Below are positions 34,719 to 45,209 of a stretch of DNA of 64,000 nt, one piece after another; position 1 is the first letter of the stretch, and every line of letters begins with the position of its first letter. A model generated the notes under the pieces. It did no database searches, was not told where the DNA came from, and worked only from the letters and a program-made list of their open reading frames with translations. Position numbers and translations under genes: made by a program. The DNA is from Acidithiobacillus sp. HP-2 (GTDB lineage Bacteria > Pseudomonadota > Gammaproteobacteria > Acidithiobacillales > Acidithiobacillaceae), in the NCBI RefSeq assembly GCF_015100155.1, contig NZ_JACKZA010000003.1:124001-188000 (forward strand). Direction: 5' to 3'.

Positions 34719-35459
34719 TTATTTACCTAAAAACTTCTCCAGATCATCTGCACCACCAATATGGCGTCCGCCAATAAACACCTGGGGTACCGTCGAGCGG
34801 CCACTGACTGCACGAATACTGCGCGAGCTGATGCCCGTACCCATGCCGGTGTGGATTTCCTCGAAAACCATATTGCGTTCTTTTAACAGGGCTTTGGCCC
34901 GGGCGCAGTGCGGGCAACCTTCACGCGTAAATACGGTGATAAATTCCGGATCCCTGGCCTCGGGATTGAGGTAACGCAACATGGTATCTGCGTCGGAGAC
35001 TTCAAAGGGATCACCGGGTTTGTCAGGCTCGATAAACATTTTGCTAATGACGCCATCCTTGACCAGCATGGAGTAGCGCCAGGAACGCTTACCGAATCCC
35101 AAATCGCTTTTGTCCACCAGCATACCCATACCCTGGGTAAAATCCCCATTTCCATCGGGAATCAGGCGGATATTTTCTACGCCCAGTTCCTTGGCCCAGG
35201 CACCCATCACAAAAGCGTCGTTCACTGAAAGACAGATAATTTCATCCACACCGTTTTCCCGAAAGGTCGGGGCCAATTCGTTGTAACGGGGCAGATGGCT
35301 GGAAGAACAGGTCGGGGTATAAGCACCGGGTAATGAAAATACAATGACAGTTCTGCCCTTGAAGAGGCTGTCACTGCTCATATCCCGCCACTGGTTGTCG
35401 ACACGGGTGCGAAAAGTGGATTGTGGAACCGATTTACCTTCCATACTGGTGAGCTTCAT
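34719..35459 (-). CDS. Peroxiredoxin-glutaredoxin hybrid (glutathione-dependent peroxidase)
   Basis: Fusion protein of 246 residues. Residues 1-165 are a Prx5-type peroxiredoxin with PGAYTPTCSSSHLP holding the peroxidatic Cys. Residues about 170-246 are a glutaredoxin with the active site CPHC inside TREGCPHCARAK and TVPQVFIGG. Such hybrids use glutathione to reduce peroxides. The ATG at 35459 has AAGGAGAT ahead, which rules out the longer in-frame extension. It is upstream of gor in the same orientation. Confidence 0.94.
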   Translation of the reverse strand: MKLTSMEGKSVPQSTFRTRVDNQWRDMSSDSLFKGRTVIVFSLPGAYTPTCSSSHLPRYNELAPTFRENGVDEIICLSVNDAFVMGAWAKELGVENIRLIPDGNGDFTQGMGMLVDKSDLGFGKRSWRYSMLVKDGVISKMFIEPDKPGDPFEVSDADTMLRYLNPEARDPEFITVFTREGCPHCARAKALLKERNMVFEEIHTGMGTGISSRSIRAVSGRSTVPQVFIGGRHIGGADDLEKFLGK

Positions 35460-35509
35460 AACGATCTCCTTGTGCGGATGTGGAAACAATGCATCACGAT
35501 GTGCTCTGC

Positions 35510-35537
35510 ACTATAAATAATAATAGAATAAGTCTAA
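35510..35537 (-). promoter_or_regulatory. Probable promoter of the peroxiredoxin-gor operon
   Basis: On the minus strand, TTAGAC (35537-35532) and TATAGT (35515-35510) are 16 bp apart, in a very A/T-rich stretch about 55 bp before the peroxiredoxin start. The OxyR consensus spacing is not seen. Confidence 0.5.
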
Positions 35538-35592
35538 ACATAATGCAAGAACAATTTGCTGAACCTCTCCCGGCAGCAAAGCTATGGATTAA

Positions 35593-35789
35593 TCTAAAAA
35601 CGGCAGTTGCCGTGGGTGCTTTGCAGCGACTTTTGTTTCGAGCCGTTGTTGTTCCTGGCGAAATCCAGCGCCCGTCAGGAGAGCTGTTTGAGCCCGTAGG
35701 GCGAGTTCTCTCCTGACAGCAGGATGAGCCTTATAACAACAGGCAAGGAACAATGGAGCAAAAAGCATTCACGGCAACTGCCGTTTTTA
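35593..35789. mobile_element. MITE- or REPIN-like palindromic element next to serB
   Basis: This about 197-bp non-coding element has 21-bp perfect terminal inverted repeats (35594-35614 and 35770-35790, CTAAAAACGGCAG at the outer end), followed after two mismatches by 6 more matching bases (TGCTTT / AAAGCA). The centre folds into a second hairpin with 10-bp arms at 35674-35683 and 35708-35717 and an inner GCCC/GGGC stem. GGATTAA occurs at both borders (35586-35592 and 35790-35796), like a target duplication. It fills the 333-bp gap between the peroxiredoxin promoter and serB; no ORF is supported inside. Confidence 0.75.
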
Positions 35790-35792
35790 GGA

Positions 35793-36911
35793 TTAAGCAC
35801 ACGACCAGCCAAGAAAATGCGCTGCAGTATCCAGTCCGCCATAGCGAATCTGAAAATCGGCCTGAGCGCGGACGACCGCCTTGGCATGATAGGCAATACC
35901 CACACCTGCCTTGCGTAACATCGGCAGATCATTGGCGCCATCGCCAATGGCAATGCAGTGACTGGCATCGGTTCCGGCACTGATGGCCAGCAAATCGAGA
36001 AGGTCGGCCTTGGCGTTGGCATCGACAATATCACCCAAAACCTGCCCGGTGATTTTACCATCGACAATTTCCAGGGTATTGGCAAAGGCGTAATCCAGAT
36101 CCAGCATTTCCTGGAGATGGCGGGTAAACTGGGTGAATCCACCGGAAACCACACCGGTTTCCAGGCCCTGAGACTTGGCTGCCTGGATGAGTTCCCGTGC
36201 GCCTGGACTCAGTTGCAGGCGTTCGCGAATGATGGCGTCGATGGTGCTGGCGGGTGTGCCCTGGAGCAAGCGCACCCGCTCGCGCAGGGAGGTCTGAAAG
36301 TCCAGTTCACCCGCCATGGAGCGTTCGGTAATGGCGGCAACCTGCCGCTTGAGACCCAGGTGATCCGCCATTTCATCAATACATTCAATGCTGATCAAGG
36401 TAGAGTCCATGTCGGTCAACAACAGCTTAAAGTGACCAGCTTCCCAAAGTGGTGTTATGGCCAGATCAAGCTGGATGCCTTCCAGAGCGTCGGCCAAGGC
36501 ACGATTGGCGGCAGGAACCGGACCATGAGGACCGTGAATGGCAATGGCCAGGCTATCGCCCTGGGCATGGAGTATGCGGCCAGGCATGCTGTTCTGAAGA
36601 TGCAGGGTCGTCAATGCGCGGCGCAGCGCCTCGGGCTGCGCCGCGCCGCGCAATACCATACGGGAGACGCTGTCTACACTGGACATGGGAGACCAGAAAA
36701 CTTCTCTTTGCTGATGCAAGGCCTGCCGCGATAATTCATCCAGAAACGGCGCAATTTCGCTGACGGCAACCGGTAAATTCCAGCTTTGTAGCCAGCATCC
36801 CCAGAGTTCCTGATGGCTTTCCGTACTATGAACAAATTGTCCCATGCTGGACGGTAAAGTCATGGGGCCACGTCCGGCGGGACTCAATATGGCAAGGCGC
36901 GTGCTGCTCAT
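35793..36911 (-). CDS. serB: Phosphoserine phosphatase
   Basis: Last step of serine biosynthesis. The 372-residue protein has a long N-terminal regulatory-type region (about 1-160) and a HAD phosphatase domain with the nucleophile motif LLTDMDSTLISIECIDEMA (about 164-182), VSGGFTQF and GDGANDLPML. The ATG overlaps the mfd stop (ATGA). Its TAA stop lies inside the GGATTAA that borders the palindromic element, so the element may have set the present C-terminus (HFLGWSCA). Confidence 0.95.
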   Translation of the reverse strand: MSSTRLAILSPAGRGPMTLPSSMGQFVHSTESHQELWGCWLQSWNLPVAVSEIAPFLDELSRQALHQQREVFWSPMSSVDSVSRMVLRGAAQPEALRRALTTLHLQNSMPGRILHAQGDSLAIAIHGPHGPVPAANRALADALEGIQLDLAITPLWEAGHFKLLLTDMDSTLISIECIDEMADHLGLKRQVAAITERSMAGELDFQTSLRERVRLLQGTPASTIDAIIRERLQLSPGARELIQAAKSQGLETGVVSGGFTQFTRHLQEMLDLDYAFANTLEIVDGKITGQVLGDIVDANAKADLLDLLAISAGTDASHCIAIGDGANDLPMLRKAGVGIAYHAKAVVRAQADFQIRYGGLDTAAHFLGWSCA

Positions 36912-39900
36912 GCATTACTCCTTAATGGTTCAATGAGTTGAATGATTTTTTGGCAGCGTGCCTCGCCGTCGGGTAAATCCTGGCGAATTCTGAGGCGTTG
37001 GCCGCCATCCAGCTGATAGACACTGTGCGGACGCTGAATAAGCGCAATGATTTTTTCCGGGGATACCTGATTTTCCTGGGCGAATTGCAGGCGTGCTCCG
37101 GAAGGTCCGGCATCAATCTGATCAATGCCGATTTGGCTGGCCAGGAGGCGGAGCTGGGTCTGGCACAGCAAGGTTCTGGTCGGGTCTGGCAACGGCCCGA
37201 ATCGGTCGATCATTTCCACCATGATTTCACCAATGGCGGAATCACTGCGGACATCGCTGAGGCGCTTGTATAGTTGCAAACGCAAGTGCACGTCGGGCAG
37301 ATAATCGTCGGGAATCAGTGCCGCCGTATTCAGATGAATTTCCGGTCCGCTGGCGCGTTGTTCGGCCGGGCTGCGGGGGTCCTTGCCCGCACGGATGGCG
37401 GCAACTGCGTCGTTGAGCCATTCCATAAAGAGCGTGAAACCCACTTCATCCATGTGCCCGCTTTGCTCTTCGCCCAGAAGTTCACCGGCTCCACGAATTT
37501 CCAGATCATGACTGGCCAGGGCAAAGCCGACCCCCAGATCTTCCAGAGATTGAATGGCATCCAGGCGGCGCCGGGCATCATCACTCATGGCGCGTACATC
37601 GGGGGTAAACAGATACGCATAGGCCCGTTGATGGGAACGTCCCACCCGGCCCCGGAGCTGGTGGAGTTGCGCGAGACCAAATTTATCGGCGCGATTGATG
37701 AGTATGGTATTGGCGTGGGGATTGTCGATACCGGATTCGATAATCGTGGTGCTGAGCAGAATATCGAAGCGTTGATGATAAAAATCCAGCATGACCGCCT
37801 CCAGCTCGCCTTCAGGCATTTGCCCGTGGGCGACCCGGAGCCGGGCTTCGGGAAGCAGACGCTTGAGGTTGCTGGCCATGCGTTCGATATCCCGTACTTC
37901 ATTGTGCAGAAAATAAATTTGTCCGCCCCGATGTAATTCTCGCTGACAGGCTTCGACGACCACAGCGTCTTCCCAGATCTGCACAAAAGTACGCACTGGT
38001 TGCCGACGCTGGGGTGGGGTGGCGATGATGGATAAATCGCGCAATCCGGCCAGGGACAGATTCAGGGTGCGGGGAATAGGCGTGGCCGTCAGGGTGAGAA
38101 TATCCACTTCGGCACGCAGGGCCTTGATCTGCTCCTTTTGCCGCACACCAAAGCGGTGCTCCTCGTCCAGAATCAATAGGCCAAGGTCTTTAAAAGCCAC
38201 ATCTTTCTGGAGCAGGCGATGGGTTCCGATCAGAATCCGGACGTCTCCGGCCTGGGTGGCGGCCAGGATTTCCTTGTGGGTTTTGCCCTTCTGAAAACGG
38301 GACAGGACCTCGATCCGCAGCGGTATTCCGGCAAAGCGGTTTTGAAAGTTTTCATAGTGCTGCTGAGCCAGCAAAGTGGTCGGTACCAGAACCACGACCT
38401 GTGCCCCGCCATGGGCGGCCAGGAAGGCTGCCCGCAACGCCACTTCGGTTTTGCCGAACCCTACATCACCACAAACCAGACGATCCATGGGATGCGGGCT
38501 GATCATGTCGGCAATGACGGCGTCAATGGCTTGTTGTTGATCGGGCGTTTCTTCAAAAGGAAAGCGGGAAACAAAGTCCCAATAAGACTCATCTGGAGCT
38601 GCAAAAGCACGGCCCTGGCGGGCCGCTCGTCTGGCGTATATGTCCAGCAGCTCACTGGCTGCATCAATGGCTTTTTCCCGGGCCCTGGCTTTGGCTTTAT
38701 CCCAGTGTTGACTGCCGAGGCGGGATAGCACCGGTTCTGCTGCCCCATTGCCCACATAACGGGCAATGCGATCCAGATGATCTGCCGGGACATACACCAA
38801 ATCTCCCTGGGCATATTCCAGCACCACATATTCGTTGACATCGCCTTGCGCCGCAAAAGGGGTACTCATCCCCTGAAAACGACCAATGCCATATTCCTCG
38901 TGGGTGACCGCATCGCCGGGCTGCAGTTCGCCCAGATCGCGAACCATGCCTTCCACATGACGTTGGCGGACCTGCGCACTTCGTCTTTGCGCAAATACCC
39001 GGTCACCGAAAATCTGCGCTTCCGAGATGAGTGCAAGCTGGACCAGATTTTTCTCTTTCAGCAGCAGACCGCGCTCCAAGGGGGCTACGGTAATAGCGAT
39101 TTTTTCTGTGGACTGGAGAAAATCCGGCCAGTGTTTCAGGCGGGTGGCACTTAAACCCGCTTTGTTCAGGCGCTCAGACAGCGCTTCCTGACGGCCCGGA
39201 GATTCTGCAGCAATCAGGGCGCGGCCCTGCTGGGGGAGGTGACGCAGAAAAGTTTCCAGAGCTGACAGGGGCGTTTCGCTGTTTCCCTGCAAGGCTGGTA
39301 GAGGTCCGCAGGGTAGGCTTGCACCGGGGCCTTCTACCTCGCCATGCACCTGTGCACGACTCTGGAGTGCTGTTTCCCATTCGGCAGGCGTTAAAATAAG
39401 TGCGTCTGGTGGCAAAATCGGATAACTGGTGTCGTATGCCCGCTCTTCATGGCGTTCCTGCCAGTCGTGGCGAATCTGCTGGCTGGCGCTTTCTAGACCG
39501 GGGGGCATGAAAATGATCCCGTCCGGAGGAAAATGGGTAAGCAGATGGCTGCTTTCCGGGAAAAACAGAGGCAGGTAATGCTCTGCTCCCTGGGGAACCT
39601 GTCCGCGACTTGCCGCTCGATAGACTTCGGCACGTTGCGGGTCACCACTGAATTTTGCCCGAAACTGGCTGCGGAATTCATTCAGTGCTGCCGCATCTAC
39701 AGGAATTTCGCGCGCAGGCAGCAGGGATACCCTGGATACTTTCTCCAGAGTCCGCTGGGTTTCCGGGTCAAATGCCCGGATGCTTTCTACCTGGGTGTCA
39801 AATAACTCAATCCGGTAGGGCAGCGGGCTACCACTGGGAAACAGGTCAATAATGCCGCCGCGCCAGGCGAGCTCTCCGGGTTCGGAAACTTCGCTGACAT

Positions 39901-40357
39901 TGCGGTAGCCCGCATCAATCAGGCGTTGTCGAAAGCGCTCGGGCTGGAGGTTGTCTCCCACCGCCAGTACAAAGGCATGTTGATCAAGAAAACTCCTGGG
40001 CGGAAGACGTTGCAGAGCGGCCGCCAGAGGGACCAGACACAGCCCACGCCAATTGGGCAAGGCCGCCAATGTCGCGAGACGGGTGGCGGTCGCATCAGCC
40101 GGAGGTGCCAGACGATCATAGGGCAGAATTTCCCGATCCGGGAAAATCAGGGGCGCATCCAGATCCGGCGCAAAAAATGACCACTCGCGCTGCCATTCTT
40201 CCAGATCACGGGGATTGGGCAGGAGCACCAACAGAGGTTTTTTCCATTTGCGGAGCATTTCGGCTGCCAGCCAGCAATCGGCAGCTCCGAAAATATGGCT
40301 GAAACTGCGTGCATTACCTGCACGGGGGGCAGGGCCCAAAGCGAGAGGAAAGTCCAA
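36908..40357 (-). CDS. mfd: Transcription-repair coupling factor
   Basis: Mfd, 1149 residues, removes stalled RNA polymerase and recruits UvrA. N-terminal UvrB-like domains are followed by the RNAP-interaction domain (GDAVTHEEYGIGRFQGM, about 485-500) and the RecG-like helicase with GDVGFGKTEVALRAAF, ILDEEHRFGVRQKE, TATPIPRTLNLSL and the later TTIIESGIDNP. The best start is TTG at 40357 after an in-frame stop; the ribosome site is weak. It is transcribed ahead of serB. Confidence 0.96.
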   Translation of the reverse strand: MDFPLALGPAPRAGNARSFSHIFGAADCWLAAEMLRKWKKPLLVLLPNPRDLEEWQREWSFFAPDLDAPLIFPDREILPYDRLAPPADATATRLATLAALPNWRGLCLVPLAAALQRLPPRSFLDQHAFVLAVGDNLQPERFRQRLIDAGYRNVSEVSEPGELAWRGGIIDLFPSGSPLPYRIELFDTQVESIRAFDPETQRTLEKVSRVSLLPAREIPVDAAALNEFRSQFRAKFSGDPQRAEVYRAASRGQVPQGAEHYLPLFFPESSHLLTHFPPDGIIFMPPGLESASQQIRHDWQERHEERAYDTSYPILPPDALILTPAEWETALQSRAQVHGEVEGPGASLPCGPLPALQGNSETPLSALETFLRHLPQQGRALIAAESPGRQEALSERLNKAGLSATRLKHWPDFLQSTEKIAITVAPLERGLLLKEKNLVQLALISEAQIFGDRVFAQRRSAQVRQRHVEGMVRDLGELQPGDAVTHEEYGIGRFQGMSTPFAAQGDVNEYVVLEYAQGDLVYVPADHLDRIARYVGNGAAEPVLSRLGSQHWDKAKARAREKAIDAASELLDIYARRAARQGRAFAAPDESYWDFVSRFPFEETPDQQQAIDAVIADMISPHPMDRLVCGDVGFGKTEVALRAAFLAAHGGAQVVVLVPTTLLAQQHYENFQNRFAGIPLRIEVLSRFQKGKTHKEILAATQAGDVRILIGTHRLLQKDVAFKDLGLLILDEEHRFGVRQKEQIKALRAEVDILTLTATPIPRTLNLSLAGLRDLSIIATPPQRRQPVRTFVQIWEDAVVVEACQRELHRGGQIYFLHNEVRDIERMASNLKRLLPEARLRVAHGQMPEGELEAVMLDFYHQRFDILLSTTIIESGIDNPHANTILINRADKFGLAQLHQLRGRVGRSHQRAYAYLFTPDVRAMSDDARRRLDAIQSLEDLGVGFALASHDLEIRGAGELLGEEQSGHMDEVGFTLFMEWLNDAVAAIRAGKDPRSPAEQRASGPEIHLNTAALIPDDYLPDVHLRLQLYKRLSDVRSDSAIGEIMVEMIDRFGPLPDPTRTLLCQTQLRLLASQIGIDQIDAGPSGARLQFAQENQVSPEKIIALIQRPHSVYQLDGGQRLRIRQDLPDGEARCQKIIQLIEPLRSNA

Positions 40358-40496
40358 AATATCCGGGATATCATATCAGCAAATTCAGGGAGCCTAGTGT
40401 AAGGTGCCCGTGCCCAAACTGCAAAAGCTGAAACGCTTGCGCCTGCTGTATAGACTGCGGATACTGCGTCTGAAATCCATAAGTTGAGGAAGATTG

Positions 40497-41210
40497 ATGG
40501 AGCGGATCTGGGTCATTATTCCAGCCGGAGGGCGGGGCCAACGTTTTGGTGGAACCCAGGCTAAACAATATGTTTTGCTGCGCGGGCAGCCTGTTCTTGC
40601 GCATACCCTGAACATTTTTCTGCACGAAAAGCGGATATCCGGAGTGCAGTTGGTGTTGCCGGGTGAGGATCTGGAAAGCGGAGCCTGGCGGGACTTGTTG
40701 GGCGATGATTTGGTGTTGCCTTTGGCCCCTGTAAGAGGCGGGAAGCAACGTGCTGATTCCGTGCGTCGCGGTTTGGAGGCCTTGCGGAAAGCCAGTGCTG
40801 CCGATAAGGACTGGGTGCTGGTACATGATGCTGCACGACCCTGTTTGCGCGCCGAAGACCTGGGCAATTTGCTGGATAGTCTGAGAGAATCACCGCAGGG
40901 GGCATTGCTGGGAATTCCGGTTGCCGACACCCTCAAGCGCGAAAAAGACGGCCTTTCCCTGGGTACGGTGGATCGGGAAGGGTTATGGCGGGCTTTAACG
41001 CCTCAGGCTTTCCCCCTGGCAGCATTGCTTGCAGCTCTGCAATCTGCGCAGGGTGCCGCAATGCCCATTACCGATGAAGCTTCGGCGATGGAGCTTCAGG
41101 GTTGGCGTCCGCGTCTGATTCAGGGGCATGGGGATAATATCAAGATTACCCTGGGAGATGATCTGGCTTTGGCCGCAGCCATCCTGTCGGCCCGTGACGA
41201 GGAGAAATGA
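40497..41210 (+). CDS. ispD: 2-C-methyl-D-erythritol 4-phosphate cytidylyltransferase
   Basis: Third enzyme of the MEP isoprenoid pathway, 237 residues. The nucleotide-binding [12 protein letters not shown] and [17 protein letters not shown] are at the N-terminus, with [11 protein letters not shown] near residue 103 and the C-terminal [14 protein letters not shown]. The ATG at 40497 follows TGAGGA. It overlaps ispF by 4 bp. Confidence 0.95.
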   Translation: MERIWVIIPAGGRGQRFGGTQAKQYVLLRGQPVLAHTLNIFLHEKRISGVQLVLPGEDLESGAWRDLLGDDLVLPLAPVRGGKQRADSVRRGLEALRKASAADKDWVLVHDAARPCLRAEDLGNLLDSLRESPQGALLGIPVADTLKREKDGLSLGTVDREGLWRALTPQAFPLAALLAALQSAQGAAMPITDEASAMELQGWRPRLIQGHGDNIKITLGDDLALAAAILSARDEEK

Positions 41211-41689
41211 TGCAGCTGCGTATTGGTCATGGTTTTGATGTGCATGCTCTGGTTCCCGAGCGCCTGTTGATACTCGGAGGGGTCAAGATTCCCTATGAGC
41301 GGGGTCTGGCCGGGCACTCCGATGCGGACGTCTTGCTGCACGCCATTTGTGACGCCTTGCTGGGTGCCGCAGCATTGGGAGATATTGGCCGCCATTTTCC
41401 CGACACGGATGCACGTTTTGCCGGCGCCGATTCCCGTCTTTTGCTCCGGCATTGTCATGCTTTGATTCAGGAAAAGGGCTTTTCGGTCGGGAATGTGGAT
41501 GCCACTATTGTTTGTCAGCGACCCAAACTTGCGAGCCATATACCGCAAATGCGCGCGCACATTGCCGAAGATCTGCAGGTTTCTGAGGATGCGGTCAACA
41601 TCAAGGCGACGACGACTGAGCAGCTGGGTTATGCTGGTCGGGGTGAAGGAATCGCTGCCCACGCCGTGACCCTGATTCAACATGTCTGA
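41207..41689 (+). CDS. ispF: 2-C-methyl-D-erythritol 2,4-cyclodiphosphate synthase
   Basis: MEP pathway enzyme, 160 residues. RIGHGFDVH with the metal-binding Asp and His, [22 protein letters not shown] and the C-terminal [19 protein letters not shown] are the family signatures. Starts in the ispD stop (ATGATG, two possible ATGs) and overlaps truD by 8 bp. Confidence 0.96.
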   Translation: MMQLRIGHGFDVHALVPERLLILGGVKIPYERGLAGHSDADVLLHAICDALLGAAALGDIGRHFPDTDARFAGADSRLLLRHCHALIQEKGFSVGNVDATIVCQRPKLASHIPQMRAHIAEDLQVSEDAVNIKATTTEQLGYAGRGEGIAAHAVTLIQHV

Positions 41690-42770
41690 ATTATTCCCAC
41701 GCATTTATCCGCATGTGGATGTCCTGCTGGAAGCCGAACTCAAATCGACGGAAGAGGATTTTCAGGTTACGGAAATGCTGCCTTTTACGCCTTCCGGTAC
41801 GGGGTCGCATTACTGGTTTTTCATTGAAAAGCGCGGACTGAATACCCAGGAAGTAGCCAAACGGCTGGCACAACTTGCCAGCATCCCCGTGCGTGATGTG
41901 GGTTATGCGGGAATGAAAGATCGGCACGCCATTACCCGACAGGGTTTTTCCGTGCCGGTACAAGCCGGGACAACGCCGGATTGGCTGAGCCTGGAAAGTG
42001 AAAATCTCCATTTTCTGGAGATGACCCGCCATGACCGCAAGCTCCGCAGGGGGGTGCTCAAGGGAAATCATTTTCGCCTGGTTTTGCGCCATTGTCAGGG
42101 CGAACCAGCTTTGTGGGAGACGCGTTTGCAGCATTTGCAAAAAACGGGCTTTCCCAATTATTTTGGAGCGCAACGCTTTGGCCACCGTAATTTGCAGGAG
42201 GTCAGTCGCCTGTTGTCCGGTACAGCGCGCAAAATGGATCGTCATCAACGTGGCCTGCTGCTGTCAGCGGCGCGCTCTGCACTTTTTAATCAGGTACTGG
42301 CCGAACGGGTACGCCAAAATAACTGGAATGTTCTCTTGGCGGGAGAAATTGTGCAATTAAATGGTTCGCACAGCATTTTTCTGGCCCAGGCTAATGAGCA
42401 GGAGAGCTTGCAGCAGCGTGCTGCAGAGTGGGATGTGCACCCCAGTGGACCCCTGCCGGGCCGGGGCGGGCTCTCTCCTGAAAATCAGGCTGCCCTCGTA
42501 GAAAAGCAGGCCCTGGATGCCTTGCCCGAGGAGTCAGAGACTTTGGGTAATATCCGTCATTGGCCACAACAATTAGCCGCGCAGGACGTGGACGCTGCCC
42601 GCCGCGCCCTGCGTGCGCGTCCGGATTCGCTGCAATACTACTGGCAGGATGCCAGCACCCTGATTCTGGAGTTTTCGCTACCTGCGGGCGTATTTGCAAC
42701 CAGTTGTATTGAAGCATTACTGGGCCATGAGCAAGTTCGCGCCGATAGGCTTGACCTTTGTGTTGACTAG
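41682..42770 (+). CDS. truD: tRNA pseudouridine(13) synthase
   Basis: TruD, 362 residues, isomerises U13 of tRNA-Glu. The catalytic Asp is in [19 protein letters not shown] (about residues 78-96); [12 protein letters not shown] and the TRUD insertion region follow. The ispF-truD arrangement is common in gammaproteobacteria. Confidence 0.95.
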   Translation: MSELFPRIYPHVDVLLEAELKSTEEDFQVTEMLPFTPSGTGSHYWFFIEKRGLNTQEVAKRLAQLASIPVRDVGYAGMKDRHAITRQGFSVPVQAGTTPDWLSLESENLHFLEMTRHDRKLRRGVLKGNHFRLVLRHCQGEPALWETRLQHLQKTGFPNYFGAQRFGHRNLQEVSRLLSGTARKMDRHQRGLLLSAARSALFNQVLAERVRQNNWNVLLAGEIVQLNGSHSIFLAQANEQESLQQRAAEWDVHPSGPLPGRGGLSPENQAALVEKQALDALPEESETLGNIRHWPQQLAAQDVDAARRALRARPDSLQYYWQDASTLILEFSLPAGVFATSCIEALLGHEQVRADRLDLCVD

Positions 42771-42782
42771 ATGCTTTAGAAT
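42751..42782 (+). promoter_or_regulatory. MerR-type promoter with a long spacer
   Basis: TTGACC (42751-42756) and TAGAAT (42777-42782) are 20 bp apart. Overlong spacers (19-20 bp) are the hallmark of promoters activated by MerR-family regulators, and TTGACC is the usual -35 of copper-efflux promoters. It lies 57 bp before the MerR-family gene, so autoregulation is likely. Only an imperfect dyad is seen in the spacer. Confidence 0.65.
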
Positions 42783-42839
42783 GAGGACACTATTACGTGT
42801 GGAGCGTGAAAATTCAGTCAATATAAGGAGGGAGACAAG

Positions 42840-43319
42840 ATGGATACACCTGTAACAATAGGCCGCTTGGCCCGTGAAGCTGGGCTGGCTGCAGAAACAT
42901 TGCGTTACTACGAGCGTATTGGCTTGATTCAGCCGGTACAGCGCACCCAATCCAATTATCGTCTTTATGATAGTCACGCCGAGTCGCGTCTGCGCTTTAT
43001 CCGCCGTGCCCAGAATCTGGGGTTTTCCCTGACTGAGGTGAAAGAGTTGCTGGACATCAGCAGCAGCGCCGAAAATGACATGGGTGATGTGAAGGCGCTG
43101 ACAGAACAGAAAATTGCAGAGATTGATTTCAAAATTGCAGATCTGCAGAGAATGCGTAGCGCTCTGGCTATCCAGGCAGAGCGTTGCCCCGGCCATGGTT
43201 CAGTAGACAATTGCCCTATTCTGGCCTCCCTGGCCGAGGCGGAAGGGGATATGGCTGTTCGCCGGCGCTGGGATGTGAGTCGGGATCCTTCCGCACCGCG
43301 TAGCGTTGCCCAGCGTTGA
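42840..43319 (+). CDS. MerR-family metal-responsive regulator, CueR-like
   Basis: Regulator of 159 residues. The winged-helix N-terminus has VTIGRLAREAGLAAETLRYY and ERIGLI, then a dimerisation helix (about 83-112) and a metal-binding loop with Cys116 and Cys125 in CPGHGSVDNCPIL, very like the Cu(I) loop of CueR but one residue longer. The third Cys of mercury sensors is absent. A CopZ-like gene follows 9 bp later, which supports copper or another monovalent metal as the ligand. AAGGAGG precedes the start. Confidence 0.88.
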   Translation: MDTPVTIGRLAREAGLAAETLRYYERIGLIQPVQRTQSNYRLYDSHAESRLRFIRRAQNLGFSLTEVKELLDISSSAENDMGDVKALTEQKIAEIDFKIADLQRMRSALAIQAERCPGHGSVDNCPILASLAEAEGDMAVRRRWDVSRDPSAPRSVAQR

Positions 43320-43328
43320 GTAAAGCAT

Positions 43329-43535
43329 ATGGCACTGATTGAATTGTCTGTTCAGGGAATGACCTGCAATCACTGTGTAGCTGCTGTAGATAAGGCACTT
43401 CGGGTGGTACCCGGAGTGCAGACTGTTGCAGTACATCTTGACGCTAACAGCGCTACCGTGGAGGGTGACTCCATGGATGCTGAGGCTTTAGTTCAGGCCA
43501 TTGAAAGCGAAGGCTATACGGCTCAAGTCCGATAA
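43329..43535 (+). CDS. copZ: Heavy-metal-associated (CopZ/MerP-like) chaperone
   Basis: Small cytosolic metal-binding protein, 68 residues, one HMA domain with GMTCNHC (about residues 11-17) and the strand pattern VEGDSMDAEALVQAIESEGY. No signal peptide is seen, so CopZ-like rather than periplasmic MerP. It sits with the MerR-type regulator; no copper ATPase is in the window. Its 3' end overlaps the convergent Smr gene by 13 bp. Confidence 0.88.
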   Translation: MALIELSVQGMTCNHCVAAVDKALRVVPGVQTVAVHLDANSATVEGDSMDAEALVQAIESEGYTAQVR

Positions 43536-44119
43536 TTGCGATGTCGGTGGCGGCGCCAGCCGAGTAATACCTGCAAGGCCCCGCCCCCGCCTTCCCCGGG
43601 GCGGGCCTGAGCAAAAGCCAGAACCTCCTGGTGCTTCATCAGCCAGCCACCTACCAGTCTTTTCAGTACCGGTATGCGTCCCGGGGAGCCCAACCCTTTA
43701 CCATGCACAATGCACACGCAATTCCAGCGCCACTGCTGGGCTTCGTGTAAAAAGGCCGCCAGTTCGAGTCGGGCCTCTTCAACCGTGCAACCATGTAAAT
43801 CCAGTCTGGACTGGATCCGGAAACGCCCTTTGCGTAAATCCCTGAGGAGAGCAGGAGACTGCCCCTGCTGCAAATAAAGCCATTCATCTCCTGCTTCCAG
43901 GATTTCGTCGCTGTTTAGCGTGCGACTGAGCGCCGTCCGCACGGCCAGTTCGTCTTTTTGCCGTTGCAGGGGCAAAGGTGCCGGGGGGCTGGGTCGTGCG
44001 GGGATGGGCGGCGCCGGAAAGCGTTTTACATCTGCCATGGCTTCTTCAAAGCAAGCCTTTTCAGCAGGATGGACGGCGAGCGATACCGGTGTTGTCTTGG
44101 GTGGTCGCCGCCGTCTCAT
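43523..44119 (-). CDS. Smr-domain protein
   Basis: Protein of 198 residues. A proline-rich, variable N-terminal region is followed by an Smr domain with RLDLHGCTVEEARLELAAFL (about 105-124), CIVHGKGLGSPG and KRLVGGWL. Stand-alone Smr proteins are nucleases, and the SmrB group cleaves mRNA at collided ribosomes; the group here is not certain. It starts 3 bp after the trxB stop and so is in an operon with it. Confidence 0.87.
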   Translation of the reverse strand: MRRRRPPKTTPVSLAVHPAEKACFEEAMADVKRFPAPPIPARPSPPAPLPLQRQKDELAVRTALSRTLNSDEILEAGDEWLYLQQGQSPALLRDLRKGRFRIQSRLDLHGCTVEEARLELAAFLHEAQQWRWNCVCIVHGKGLGSPGRIPVLKRLVGGWLMKHQEVLAFAQARPGEGGGGALQVLLGWRRHRHRNYRT

Positions 44120-44122
44120 GCT

Positions 44123-45106
<984 letters not shown>

Positions 45107-45209
45107 TCAGGGTGTGGATTCAGTTTAACATCAACCGGGAAGGCCTGTAACAAATGCAGGGTGAATTTATCCCGCCACGCTGTTATCGGTTGCGGGCCGT
45201 TTTCATCAT

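Noticed and set aside
35460-35792. A protein gene in the 333-bp gap before serB
   Set aside because: Only short open frames occur and they follow the palindromic repeats; the stretch is better read as a MITE-like element.
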